A DNA stretch of 28,979 bases from Gemella haemolysans (GCF_901873445.1 NZ_CABFLN010000018.1:1-28979), one strand, 5' to 3'; shown: positions 7,448 to 14,823, counted from the first letter of the stretch. The notes: generated by a model not told the origin, from the sequence alone. Made by a program: numbers and translations.

Positions 7448-8707
7448 ATGAAATTAGTAGGAATCGTAGGTTCAAATGCGGAAATTTCTTATAACCGCAA
7501 ATTAATGGAATTTATAGCAAAAGAATATAAAGATTTATTCACTTTAGAATTATTAGACATTACTAACTTACCAATGTTTAACCAAGATGAAGATCATTCA
7601 AGAGAAAACAAAGATTTATTAGTAATGAACCGTAAAATTTTACAAGCTGATGGTGTTATCATCGCTACACCTGAGCACAACCACACAATTACTGCATCAC
7701 TTAAGAGTGCATTAGAGTGGTTATCATTCGAATTACACCCACTTGAAAACAAACCAGTAATGGTACTTGGAGCTTCATACTATGATCAAGGATCATCTCG
7801 TGCTCAATTACACTTACGTCAAATCTTAGATGCTCCAGGTGTAAACGCGATTGTATTCCCAGGACATGAGTTCCTTTTAGGTAAAGCTAAAGAAGCTTTC
7901 GATGCTGAAGGTAACTTAGTTGATGATCGTACAGTAGGATACTTACGTATGTGCTTAACTAAATTCGTTAAATTTGCTACAGTAGCTCAATCGTTAGCAG
8001 AAAGAAAACCAACACCAAAAGAAGACTTAACAGCTAGTGGAAAATGTGATACAACAGTTGAAGGTGTTGATATGAATGATGATAACTGGCTTGAATTAGC
8101 AGCTGAGAAAGTTAATGCTGTATCTGGAGATACATATGTTAAACTTGACCGTGGTCTCTTAACAGTAGACCAACTTAACTACTTCTTAAACTCTATGCCA
8201 ATGGAATTAACTTATGCAGATAGCAATAACCAATTCATCTACTACAATTACAACAAAGAAGATTATGAAATGCTTGCGAAGCGTCGTCCAGGTCAAGTTG
8301 GATGTTCATTATCAGCAGTTCACCCTGAAAGAGTACACGGAAGTGTTAACTGGTTAGTAGGATTACTACGTTCAGGACAAATCGATGTATTCCGTACACA
8401 CGTTCCAACTCACGGACCAGACAAATTCGTAGTACACAACTATCAAGCAATGTACGATAAAAACGGAAAATACGCTGGTATCAATGAATATATCTTAGAC
8501 TTCAAACCAATCGTTGACTGGTACCTAAAACAAACTGGTCAATCATTAGTTAAAAATGGAGTACCAGTAGGTCACGGATATGCAGCAGCACCTGCACCTG
8601 CAGCAGATGCAACAAGTGGAGCTTCAGATGCTGGACACGGTCATGCGGCAGCACCTGCACCTGCAGCAGCGCCAGCAGCAGACGCAACAAGCGGAGCTTC
8701 AGCATAA
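7448..8707 (+). CDS. NADPH:FMN reductase-PAS-like fusion with two predicted flavinylation motifs
   Basis: 419 residues in three parts. Residues 1-190 are a NADPH-dependent FMN reductase domain (GIVGSNAEISYNRKLMEFI; ATPEHNHTITASLKSALEWLS; GASYYDQGSSRAQLHLRQIL), paralogous to the preceding gene. Residues about 230-370 look like the PAS-type domain that ends DUF438-like proteins (NNQFIYYNYNKEDYEML, CSLSAVHPERVHGSV, YILDFKPIVDWY). Residues 375-419 are an Ala/Pro/Gly/His tail with two copies of DATSGAS (387-393 and 412-418), which fit the ApbE target motif. No signal peptide, so it is cytosolic. With apbE in the same operon, the tail is predicted to carry one or two covalent FMN groups that take electrons from the reductase domain and pass them on, perhaps to a soluble reductase elsewhere. 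AGGAG precedes ATG by nine bases. The domains are firm; the flavinylation is strong inference. Confidence 0.85.
   Translation: MKLVGIVGSNAEISYNRKLMEFIAKEYKDLFTLELLDITNLPMFNQDEDHSRENKDLLVMNRKILQADGVIIATPEHNHTITASLKSALEWLSFELHPLENKPVMVLGASYYDQGSSRAQLHLRQILDAPGVNAIVFPGHEFLLGKAKEAFDAEGNLVDDRTVGYLRMCLTKFVKFATVAQSLAERKPTPKEDLTASGKCDTTVEGVDMNDDNWLELAAEKVNAVSGDTYVKLDRGLLTVDQLNYFLNSMPMELTYADSNNQFIYYNYNKEDYEMLAKRRPGQVGCSLSAVHPERVHGSVNWLVGLLRSGQIDVFRTHVPTHGPDKFVVHNYQAMYDKNGKYAGINEYILDFKPIVDWYLKQTGQSLVKNGVPVGHGYAAAPAPAADATSGASDAGHGHAAAPAPAAAPAADATSGASA
8606..8626 (+). other. Predicted ApbE flavinylation site 1 (DATSGAS, residues 387-393)
   Basis: The motif fits the ApbE recognition pattern D-x-x-[ST]-G-A-[ST], in which the last Ser/Thr receives FMN; here that is Ser393. 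The pattern is known from NqrC/RnfG-type and fumarate-reductase FMN_bind proteins. Here it lies outside any FMN_bind domain. Confidence 0.65.
8681..8701 (+). other. Predicted ApbE flavinylation site 2 (DATSGAS, residues 412-418)
   Basis: Second identical motif, with acceptor Ser418 one residue before the C-terminal Ala. A motif this close to the end leaves little downstream sequence for ApbE to contact, so it could be a weaker site than the first. Confidence 0.6.
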
Positions 8708-8722
8708 TAATAGAAAATATTA

Positions 8723-8764
8723 AAAAAGGTTTAGGTAAAATTACCTAAACCTTTTTCTTTTTTG
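8723..8764 (+). terminator. Strong intrinsic terminator of the apbE/FMN-reductase operon
   Basis: Arms AAAAAGGTTTAGGT (8723-8736) and ACCTAAACCTTTTT (8743-8756) pair perfectly over a short loop and are followed by CTTTTTTT. It lies 15 bases after the stop codon and closes the three-gene flavin operon. Confidence 0.92.
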
Positions 8765-8799
8765 GGAGTGTTTTTAGAGAAAAATAAGAAAAAATGAGT

Positions 8800-8805
8800 T
8801 ATAAT
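8800..8805 (+). promoter_or_regulatory. Possible -10 for the PTS IIC-like gene
   Basis: A perfect TATAAT lies in the gap after the terminator, 55 bases before the start codon. No good -35 stands at 16-18 bases upstream, so activator dependence or a chance match are both possible. Confidence 0.35.
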
Positions 8806-8860
8806 AGTAGTTAAGCACAATAAGTGCAAAATAATCTTTACTAAATACGGAGAGTTTGAT

Positions 8861-9934
8861 ATGAATAAAAATAATTTATTATCAAAGTTGTTTCATAGAT
8901 ACTTTATAGTCGCCTTAAATGGTATGGCATTAGGTTTGTTCTGTACGTTAATTATTGGATTAATTATTAAACAGATTGCTATAAATTTAAGTGGTGCACT
9001 ATCTAGTTTTCTTATTGTTGTAGCTACAATTTCAATGGCTTTAACAGGGCCAGTAATTGGTATAGGGGTAGCGCATGCCTTAAAAGCACCTAAGTTGGTA
9101 ATTTTGGCTTCAGGTGTAGTAGGTTTCCTAGGTGCTTTTGGTTCTAATCTTGGGACGAATCATCTAGTAGAACAAGGTAAATTAATTGTTACAGGATCTG
9201 GTGATCCTCTAGGAGCATTTATTTCTGTTGTTATAGCAGCTGAAATTGGTAGATTAGTTTCAGGTAAGACAAAGATTGATATAATAGTTACTCCATTCAT
9301 TACTATTATAATAGGTGCGATAGTTTCATATTTCACAGGACCTTACTTGATTAAAGGTATGAAAATCTTAGGTACATTTATTAGAGAAGCGACGGAACTT
9401 CAACCATTTATTATGGGTATAGTTGTTTCGGTAGTAATGGGAATAATTTTGACGTTACCTATAAGCTCTGCTGCGTTATCGATTATTTTAGGATTATCGG
9501 GGATAGCTGCTGGTGCGTCTACTGTAGGATGTGCAGCACAAATGGTTGGATTTGCAGTTATTAGTTTTAAAGCAAATCGCTGGAATGGATTGTTTGCTCA
9601 AGGTTTAGGAACATCTATGCTGCAGGTGCCAAACATTATGAGAAAACCCGTTATATGGATTCCGCCTATAGTTGCTAGTGCAATATTGGGTCCTATTGCT
9701 ACAATTGTTTGTAGAATGGAAAATAACCCTGCTGGTGGTGGAATGGGAACATCAGGATTGGTAGGACAACTTATGACATGGCAAACCATGTCTAATCATG
9801 TTTCACATTCAGTACTATTAATTGAAATTCTGTTATTACACTTTATTCTACCTGCAATAATTTCGTATGGAGTATATTACTATATGGAGAAAAAAGGTTT
9901 TGTAAAAGCAGATGACTATAAATTAGACTTATAA
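8861..9934 (+). CDS. PTS IIC-like membrane permease (PTS_EIIC_2 type)
   Basis: 357 residues, almost entirely hydrophobic, with about nine or ten membrane segments. Regions such as GPVIGIGVAHALKAPKLV, GAFGSNLGTNHLVEQGK and MENNPAGGGMGTSGLVGQ resemble the stand-alone PTS sugar transporter subunit IIC family found in Firmicutes. No EIIA or EIIB domain is fused or adjacent, so it may not be a phosphorylating sugar importer; small-molecule transport is as far as one can go. The start is set by GGAGAG nine bases before ATG. It is a single-gene unit, flanked by terminators on both sides. Confidence 0.75.
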   Translation: MNKNNLLSKLFHRYFIVALNGMALGLFCTLIIGLIIKQIAINLSGALSSFLIVVATISMALTGPVIGIGVAHALKAPKLVILASGVVGFLGAFGSNLGTNHLVEQGKLIVTGSGDPLGAFISVVIAAEIGRLVSGKTKIDIIVTPFITIIIGAIVSYFTGPYLIKGMKILGTFIREATELQPFIMGIVVSVVMGIILTLPISSAALSIILGLSGIAAGASTVGCAAQMVGFAVISFKANRWNGLFAQGLGTSMLQVPNIMRKPVIWIPPIVASAILGPIATIVCRMENNPAGGGMGTSGLVGQLMTWQTMSNHVSHSVLLIEILLLHFILPAIISYGVYYYMEKKGFVKADDYKLDL

Positions 9935-9937
9935 AAT

Positions 9938-9976
9938 ACTAAGAACTAGCTATTTTGAATAGCTAGTTCTTTTAGT
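9938..9976 (+). terminator. Intrinsic terminator after the PTS IIC-like gene
   Basis: Arms AAGAACTAGCTATT (9941-9954) and AATAGCTAGTTCTT (9958-9971) pair perfectly; outer ACT/AGT bases extend the stem. A short T-run is built into the right arm. Confidence 0.88.
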
Positions 9977-10047
9977 AATTATATATTTTTTGTTTGAAAA
10001 GTTGGGACGGCATCGAAAATAAAAAATGGTATAAATTTCTGATAAAC

Positions 10048-10067
10048 ATGGTCAAAATATGGTCAAA
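10048..10067. repeat. Direct repeat ATGGTCAAA, two copies 11 bases apart
   Basis: ATGGTCAAA at 10048-10056 and 10059-10067, one helical turn apart, lies between two convergent terminators. Such pairs can be protein-binding sites or remains of an integration site. Nothing else supports either role here. Confidence 0.5.
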
Positions 10068-10078
10068 GCGTAAAAAAA

Positions 10079-10110
10079 GAAAGCCCCGTTACTGATGTAA
10101 TAGGGCTTTT
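10079..10110 (-). terminator. Intrinsic terminator of rplS
   Basis: On the minus strand AAGCCC pairs with GGGCTT, with inner TTAC/GTAA, and is followed by TCTTTTTTTAC. It lies 14 bases beyond the rplS stop. Confidence 0.85.
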
Positions 10111-10123
10111 AAGCTTCTTCTTA

Positions 10124-10468
10124 TTAACGTACTTCTTTAATACGAGCAGCTTTACCACGTAAGTTACGTAGGTAGTATAATTTAGCACGTCTAACTTTAC
10201 CTTTACGTACAACTTCAATTCTTTCAACTTTTGGAGTGTGAACAGGGAATGTTCTTTCAACACCAACACCGTTTGAAATTTTACGTACAGTATAAGTAGC
10301 AGAGATTCCTCCACCACGACGTTTGATAACTACTCCTTCGAATTGTTGGATACGCTCACGTCCACCTTCAACGATACGAACGTGTACTCTTACTGTATCC
10401 CCAGCTTTGAATTCAGGAATATCTGATCTTAATTGCGATTTAGTGATCGCTTCAATGATTTTGCTCAT
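10124..10468 (-). CDS. rplS: 50S ribosomal protein L19
   Basis: 114 residues, the normal length of L19. Recognisable stretches include [21 protein letters not shown], the [20 protein letters not shown] core, and a basic C-terminus, [20 protein letters not shown]19 sits at the 30S-50S interface of the ribosome. AAAGGAGAAAG lies just before the ATG. In Bacilli rplS often follows trmD; here it stands alone with its own promoter and leader, which fits autonomous control by the L19 leader. The codons are typical of a highly expressed gene (many CGT, GTT, ACA). Confidence 0.97.
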   Translation of the reverse strand: MSKIIEAITKSQLRSDIPEFKAGDTVRVHVRIVEGGRERIQQFEGVVIKRRGGGISATYTVRKISNGVGVERTFPVHTPKVERIEVVRKGKVRRAKLYYLRNLRGKAARIKEVR

Positions 10469-10492
10469 TATTCTTTCTCCTTTTTTTACAAA

Positions 10493-10528
10493 ATGTTCTT
10501 TATTAATGCTAGATTAACAGAGGAACAT
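10493..10528 (-). promoter_or_regulatory. L19 leader-type hairpin upstream of rplS
   Basis: In the rplS transcript ATGTTCCTCTG (ending at 10528) pairs through ATGTTC with GAACAT (10493-10498), just before the ribosome binding site. A conserved leader in this position is known in Firmicutes as the L19 leader and is thought to mediate feedback by L19. Identified by position and the paired core, not by a covariance search. Confidence 0.6.
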
Positions 10529-10556
10529 CGTAATTTAATGTTTTCACATCTCGACT

Positions 10557-10585
10557 ATTATAACATTATTTTTTATAAATTTCAA
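10557..10585 (-). promoter_or_regulatory. rplS promoter
   Basis: On the minus strand TTGAAA (10580-10585), 17 bases, then TATAAT (10557-10562). The implied transcript starts about 80 bases before the rplS ATG and includes the leader hairpin. Confidence 0.75.
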
Positions 10586-10606
10586 TAGATAATTTAATAT
10601 TTTCTA

Positions 10607-10966
10607 TTATAGAAGTGCTTTTTCCCAAACTTCTTCTTTAAAACCTAATAAAAGAATATCATTTTTTAAATCAAAGGCTAGTGGGCGCTTAATTAGCATA
10701 CCGTTCTCATGAAGTAGCTGTAAAGCTTCGTCAAGAGATAATGTTTCTAACTTATCTTTTAATCCAAGTTCTTTATAAACTAATCCACTTGTATTAAATA
10801 ATTTTTTTAGAGGTAAATCGAATGTTTCAATAATTTTTTTAAATTCTTTAATTGTTGGAGTTGTTTCTTTTACATTAAAGTAATTCGCTTCAATACTGTG
10901 TTCAAGTAAAAGTTTCTTTGCTTTTCTACATGTTGAACATGTTGGGTATTCATAAATATTTAGCAT
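10607..10966 (-). CDS. ArsC/Spx-family thioredoxin-fold protein (YusI-like)
   Basis: 119 residues, the size of ArsC/Spx-family proteins. The N-terminal thioredoxin fold starts MLNIYEYPTCSTCRKAKKLL, with a CxxC redox pair at residues 10 and 13. It continues with KKLFNTSGLVYKELGLKD and ends with NGMLIKRPLAFD, the conserved ArsC-family segment with an Arg-Pro. Members include glutaredoxin-dependent arsenate reductases, the transcription regulators Spx and MgsR, and functionally obscure YffB/YusI proteins. The sequence resembles the last group most. It lacks the Spx-type Gly-Arg features I can recognise, so RNA polymerase binding is unproven. Single gene with its own promoter; AAAGGAGA precedes the ATG. 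Confidence 0.8.
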   Translation of the reverse strand: MLNIYEYPTCSTCRKAKKLLLEHSIEANYFNVKETTPTIKEFKKIIETFDLPLKKLFNTSGLVYKELGLKDKLETLSLDEALQLLHENGMLIKRPLAFDLKNDILLLGFKEEVWEKALL

Positions 10967-11022
10967 AATGTCTCCTTTCTATATTTAATAAATATTTTAG
11001 TAAAGATTTACTAGTCAACGAT

Positions 11023-11051
11023 ATTATAATACTTATTGATTTTAGTGTAAA
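11023..11051 (-). promoter_or_regulatory. Promoter for the ArsC/Spx-like gene
   Basis: On the minus strand TTTACA (11046-11051), 17 bases, then TATAAT (11023-11028), about 57 bases before the ATG. Confidence 0.65.
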
Positions 11052-11113
11052 GAAATCTGTTTTAGTTTTATGTTTTTTAGCAAAGCGTTTAAATTAATGG
11101 AATAAATAAGATG

Positions 11114-11122
11114 TGATATAAT
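11114..11122 (+). promoter_or_regulatory. Extended -10 promoter for the ABC transporter operon
   Basis: TGATATAAT, an extended -10, lies 29 bases before the ATG. The -35 region (TTAATG at 11094-11099) is poor, as is common with extended -10 promoters. Confidence 0.55.
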
Positions 11123-11150
11123 AAAATTATAGGAATAAAGGAGAAATACT

Positions 11151-11852
11151 ATGCAAAAAATAATTGTAAAAGATGTTTCTAAAGTATATGGTGAAAATAG
11201 TAATAAAGTTATAGCAAATGATGCTATTAGTTTTGATATTAATGAAGGAGAATTTGTTGTAATTTTAGGTCCTAGTGGTGCTGGGAAAAGTACATTACTT
11301 AATATTATGGGTGGAATGGATAACGCTAGTGAGGGATCTATTAATGTCTTTGGAAAGGAAATCGTTGGTTTGAATGAAGACGAACTTACAAAATATAGAA
11401 GAGAAGATATAGGATTTGTATTCCAATTTTATAATTTAATTCCAAATTTAACTGTTTTAGAAAATGTTGAATTAGCAGAACAAATAGTAAAACAACCAAA
11501 AGATGCAATTGAAATATTGAAGCTTGTTGGCTTAGAGAATAGATTGAACAATTTTCCTTCTCAAATTTCTGGTGGAGAACAACAACGTGTAGCTATAGCC
11601 AGAGCAATAGCGAAGAATCCAAAACTGTTACTTTGTGATGAACCGACAGGAGCTTTAGATTATAAAACTGGAAAAAATATATTAAATATATTAAAAAAAT
11701 ATAGTGTTGATGAGAAGAAAACAGTTATTATTATTACTCATAATAGCTCCATTGCAGAAGCAGCTGATAAAGTAATAGAAATCTATGATGCTAGAGTAAA
11801 AAGAGTAACACAAAATACTAATCCTAAAAGTATAGATGAGATAGAGTGGTAG
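11151..11852 (+). CDS. ABC transporter ATP-binding subunit (MacB/LolD type)
   Basis: 233 residues, one nucleotide-binding domain. Walker A is GPSGAGKST near residues 40-48, the Q-loop region reads [16 protein letters not shown], the signature [15 protein letters not shown], Walker [13 protein letters not shown], and the switch histidine is in IIITHNSS. The [19 protein letters not shown] segment is typical of the LolD/MacB/FtsE branch that powers FtsX-like permeases. Its partner starts five bases after the stop codon, so the two are translationally coupled. Substrate unknown; candidates are peptides, antimicrobial compounds or lipoproteins. GGAGAA precedes the ATG. Confidence 0.93.
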   Translation: MQKIIVKDVSKVYGENSNKVIANDAISFDINEGEFVVILGPSGAGKSTLLNIMGGMDNASEGSINVFGKEIVGLNEDELTKYRREDIGFVFQFYNLIPNLTVLENVELAEQIVKQPKDAIEILKLVGLENRLNNFPSQISGGEQQRVAIARAIAKNPKLLLCDEPTGALDYKTGKNILNILKKYSVDEKKTVIIITHNSSIAEAADKVIEIYDARVKRVTQNTNPKSIDEIEW

Positions 11853-11856
11853 TATT

Positions 11857-14472
11857 ATGAAAGCAATAAATAGAGATATATTAAGAGAAGTCGCACGGAC
11901 TAAGTCAAAATTCATATCGATAATGATAATAATGTTTCTGGGAGTTTTTATATTTGTAGGTTTGAAAGAAACTTCACCTGCAATGGTAAATACTTATAAT
12001 AAATATATAGAGCGCCATAAGATGTATGATTTGAGAGTAAGTCATAGTAATGGTGTTAATGATTTAGATATGAAGATAATCAATGATTTTGATAATATTG
12101 ATATAAGTGAGAGCTACTATATAAAAAAATTACAAATCACAAATAGTAATGAATTTGTAAATGTTGAGTCTATACCTGAAAAATTAGTTTTACCTAAGGT
12201 TATTGAAGGGGCGTTACCTAATAATGAGAGTGAAATAGCTTTAGTAGAATCACTTCAAGGTAGTTATAAAATCGGTGATGAAATTTCTTTCGTTTCAAGT
12301 AATAATGATAGTAACACTTTGAAACAATTTAAATTTAGAGTGGTAGGTTTTGTACAAGGTGCGGATCATATAGAAGTATCGAATAATAATTTAGCGAATA
12401 AAGATTACTTTGGGTATGTGAAAAAGGATGTCTTTAAGTTTGAAAATGTCAGTGGTGTTAATATTAAACTAAAAAATATTAATTATAAATATAGTGATAA
12501 AGATTATATAACTGAGGTTAATAAAACAAGAGATAATTTGATTGAGAAATTAAAAGTTCAACAGAATATTGATGAGAAAAACTATTTAGAGAAAAATAAT
12601 AAAAAATTAAACGAAAATGAGAAGGTTATAAATCAAGCCCAAGACCAGATAAATGCTGTTAAATCAAAAATAGAATTATTAAAAAATGTTGATAGTAAAA
12701 GTTACAATGAGCAAATAGAAAAACTAAACAAAGCTCAAAAAGAGATTGATGAAAATAAAAAACAATTGAATATAGCAAGAATAAGTCTTAAAGAAGAAAG
12801 TTATCCAAGGTTTTCAGTAGAGAATATTAGAGGGTTAAAAAATTATGCCCAGTTTATAGATTCTGCAAGTAGTTTAACTTTTGTTGCAAATGTTTTTTCT
12901 ATATTTTTATTCGTAGTATCGATCTTAGTTTCACTAACTACTTTAACTAGAATGATTGATGAAAATAGAATAAATATAGGAACACTTAAATCATTGGGGT
13001 ATAGTAATTATCAGATTTCTAAAAAGTATTTTGTGTATGGCGGTTTATCTACTTTAATAGGAACTATTTTTGGGATAATTGGAGCATATTTAGTTATAGT
13101 GCCTATAATTTATAATTCGTATGCAAGATTTTTCACATTTAACACACCAGAAATTGTGTATACTCCAAGTATTCTTATAGCGGCGTTCATAATTTCTTTA
13201 GGATGTATAAGTTTAGCTATATATATACCCTTAAGAAAAAATTTAAGAGAAAAGAGTGCATACTTATTACGACCTAAGGCTCCAAGTGGAGGAAGTAGGA
13301 TATTTTTAGAAAAAATATCATTTATTTGGTCAAGACTTAGCTTTTTAAGAAAAGTTACATTTAGGAATATTTTTCGTTATAAAATAAGAATGTTGATGAC
13401 TATTTTTGGAGTTGCTGGCTGTTTAACTCTTATGTTCATAGGTTTCGGAATACGATATGGTGTTATAGATATTTCTAAAGAACAGTTTAAAGTGATAAAT
13501 AAGGTAGACATAGCAGCAACTTATAATCCGTATATAGATAGTGCAAGTGTAGAAAAACTTCAAAAAGAAATTAGTGAAGATAAGAATGTTAAAGCTAGCA
13601 CCAAAGTAAATATTCAACTTGCAACTTTTGAAAATAATAATGAAATTATAGATTCTGCACAGTTAATAACAGTCGATAAAAATGATTATAAAGATTATAT
13701 AACTTTGAAAGACAATGGTGATAAAAATATAAATATACCTGAAAATGCAGCTGTAGTTAGTGAAAAACTTGCATATTTGCATAAGTTAACTAAAGGAGAT
13801 AATTTTACTGTTGTAGTAAATAGTAAGGAATATACACTAACAGTGGGAGAGATCAATAAAAATTACTTTGGACATACAATATATATTAATAGAGATTATT
13901 ATGAATCTGTGTTTAATAAACAGTATAAAGATAATACATTTTTAGTACAAACTACAGGTGGAAAAGAAATTGTAGAAAATGTAGTAAGTAACCTACATAA
14001 TAATAAGGATATAGTAAATATAAGCGATAATTCAAAAATTCAAGAGATATTGGATAATTTTATAAAAGGGATTGATATTATAGTTGCTGTAATGGTAGTT
14101 TGTTCGTTAACGTTAGCACTTGTAGTACTATATAATTTAATAAATGTAAATGTTTCAGAGAGAATAAGAGAATTATCAACAATAAAAGTTCTTGGATTTT
14201 ATCCGAGTGAAGTAACTATTTATGTATTCAGAGAAATTTTTTACTTAAGTGCGGTAGGTATTATCTTAGGTAACTATCTTGGCTATAGGATGTACTTAAA
14301 AATAATATTGGAACTAGCGGGTCGTGATATGATGTTTAGTAGTAAAGTGCCATTAGTTGTGTATTTATTGGCGTCTGGAATAACAGTATTAATTACGATA
14401 GTAGTAATGATAGTAATGCATAAAAAATTAAAAAAAGTAAATATGGTAGAAGCTTTAAAAGCAATAGAGTAA
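11857..14472 (+). CDS. ABC transporter permease with two FtsX-like domains
   Basis: 871 residues. An N-terminal membrane helix (residues 18-38) is followed by a large extracytoplasmic region of about 300 residues that includes a Lys/Asn/Glu/Gln-rich probable coiled coil at about 235-310. Three membrane helices follow at about 345-460 (first FtsX domain), then a second unit: a helix near 510, a second external domain, and three final helices at about 745-865. This 1+3 and 1+3 arrangement is the usual form of large Gram-positive FtsX-like exporters that work mechanically rather than as channels. It pairs with the ATPase just upstream. The coiled coil is reminiscent of those that reach the cell wall or form a periplasm-like stalk. 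A probable selenoprotein gene starts 13 bases downstream and is likely in the same transcript. Confidence 0.9.
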   Translation: MKAINRDILREVARTKSKFISIMIIMFLGVFIFVGLKETSPAMVNTYNKYIERHKMYDLRVSHSNGVNDLDMKIINDFDNIDISESYYIKKLQITNSNEFVNVESIPEKLVLPKVIEGALPNNESEIALVESLQGSYKIGDEISFVSSNNDSNTLKQFKFRVVGFVQGADHIEVSNNNLANKDYFGYVKKDVFKFENVSGVNIKLKNINYKYSDKDYITEVNKTRDNLIEKLKVQQNIDEKNYLEKNNKKLNENEKVINQAQDQINAVKSKIELLKNVDSKSYNEQIEKLNKAQKEIDENKKQLNIARISLKEESYPRFSVENIRGLKNYAQFIDSASSLTFVANVFSIFLFVVSILVSLTTLTRMIDENRINIGTLKSLGYSNYQISKKYFVYGGLSTLIGTIFGIIGAYLVIVPIIYNSYARFFTFNTPEIVYTPSILIAAFIISLGCISLAIYIPLRKNLREKSAYLLRPKAPSGGSRIFLEKISFIWSRLSFLRKVTFRNIFRYKIRMLMTIFGVAGCLTLMFIGFGIRYGVIDISKEQFKVINKVDIAATYNPYIDSASVEKLQKEISEDKNVKASTKVNIQLATFENNNEIIDSAQLITVDKNDYKDYITLKDNGDKNINIPENAAVVSEKLAYLHKLTKGDNFTVVVNSKEYTLTVGEINKNYFGHTIYINRDYYESVFNKQYKDNTFLVQTTGGKEIVENVVSNLHNNKDIVNISDNSKIQEILDNFIKGIDIIVAVMVVCSLTLALVVLYNLINVNVSERIRELSTIKVLGFYPSEVTIYVFREIFYLSAVGIILGNYLGYRMYLKIILELAGRDMMFSSKVPLVVYLLASGITVLITIVVMIVMHKKLKKVNMVEALKAIE

Positions 14473-14485
14473 AATAGGAGAAAAA

Positions 14486-14770
14486 ATGACAATAAAAATA
14501 AATGAACAAGCGAAAAAATTATTAAAAGAGAAAAATAAAAATCATGTGATAATATCGTTATTTCAACAATTTTGTTGAGGTGGGAGAGTAGATAGAGCTG
14601 TCGTGGTTTCGATGGCTGATAAATTTAATGAAGAATTATATTCAAAATATGTGGTTGATGGAATAGATGTTTACATCGATTATAGATTGAATATAAATGA
14701 AGAGGTAGAAATCGGTACAGAGAAATTCTTCTTCATGAGACAATTGAGTCAAACAGGAATTACTGCATAG
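14486..14770 (+). CDS. Probable selenoprotein (HesB-like, CC/Se-motif type) with in-frame UGA as Sec31
   Basis: ATG at 14486 lies five bases behind AGGAG (14476-14480). Thirty codons read MTIKINEQAKKLLKEKNKNH and then VIISLFQQFC, followed by TGA (14576-14578). The same frame then runs open for 63 codons (GGRVDRAVVVSMADKF..., ...DGIDVYIDYRLNINEEVEIG..., ...LSQTGITA) to TAG. Read through, this is a 94-residue protein with Cys30-Sec31-Gly-Gly. The start (short beta strand, then EQAKKLLKEKN) and the DGIDVYID segment resemble small HesB/IscA-like proteins that carry either Cys-Cys or Cys-Sec at this spot. An 8-bp stem with loop UGGUUU follows the UGA (14596-14617). The gene stands 13 bases behind the ABC permease and ends before a strong terminator. 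The function is unknown; a redox or metal-binding role is suggested by the Cys-Sec pair. The alternative is a Cys codon mutated to TGA, giving a pseudogene. The Sec machinery is not in the window. Confidence 0.75.
14576..14578 (+). other. In-frame TGA proposed to encode selenocysteine
   Basis: Codon 31 of the frame, directly after the TGT Cys30 codon. It differs by one base from either Cys codon (TGT, TGC), which would give the usual Cys-Cys form of this protein. Confidence 0.72.
14596..14617 (+). promoter_or_regulatory. Bacterial SECIS-like hairpin
   Basis: AGCTGTCG (14596-14603) pairs over all eight positions with CGATGGCT (14610-14617), two of them G-U. The loop is the hexanucleotide TGGTTT. 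The loop starts 25 bases after the UGA, within the spacing expected for bacterial SECIS elements. It carries GGU in the same place as the E. coli fdhF loop AGGUCU, whose G and U contact SelB. Confidence 0.75.
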
Positions 14771-14775
14771 TAAAT

Positions 14776-14820
14776 AAAAATTAACTAGATATAGCGAATA
14801 CCATATCTAGTTAATTTTTT
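14776..14820. terminator. Bidirectional terminator between convergent genes
   Basis: Arms 14776-14792 and 14803-14819 form a perfect 17-bp stem (AAAAATTAACTAGATAT on the left), with T-runs on either strand. It ends both the ABC/selenoprotein transcript and the minus-strand TVP38-like gene. Confidence 0.92.
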
Positions 14821-14823
14821 TAT

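Larger units (their letters stand above)
8570..8701 (+). repeat. Duplicated Ala/Pro arm ending in DATSGAS
   Basis: Two units, residues 375-393 and 396-418 of the reductase: each starts GHG[YH]AAAPAPAA, the second has an extra APAA, and each ends DATSGAS. The DNA of the two copies is also alike (GCAGCACCTGCACCTGCAGCA in both), which suggests a recent tandem duplication. The composition resembles the swinging-arm linkers of lipoyl-bearing E2 enzymes. Confidence 0.85.

Noticed and set aside
10063..10317. Open frame on the minus strand inside rplS
   Set aside because: It is an alternate frame of the ribosomal protein gene and its terminator.
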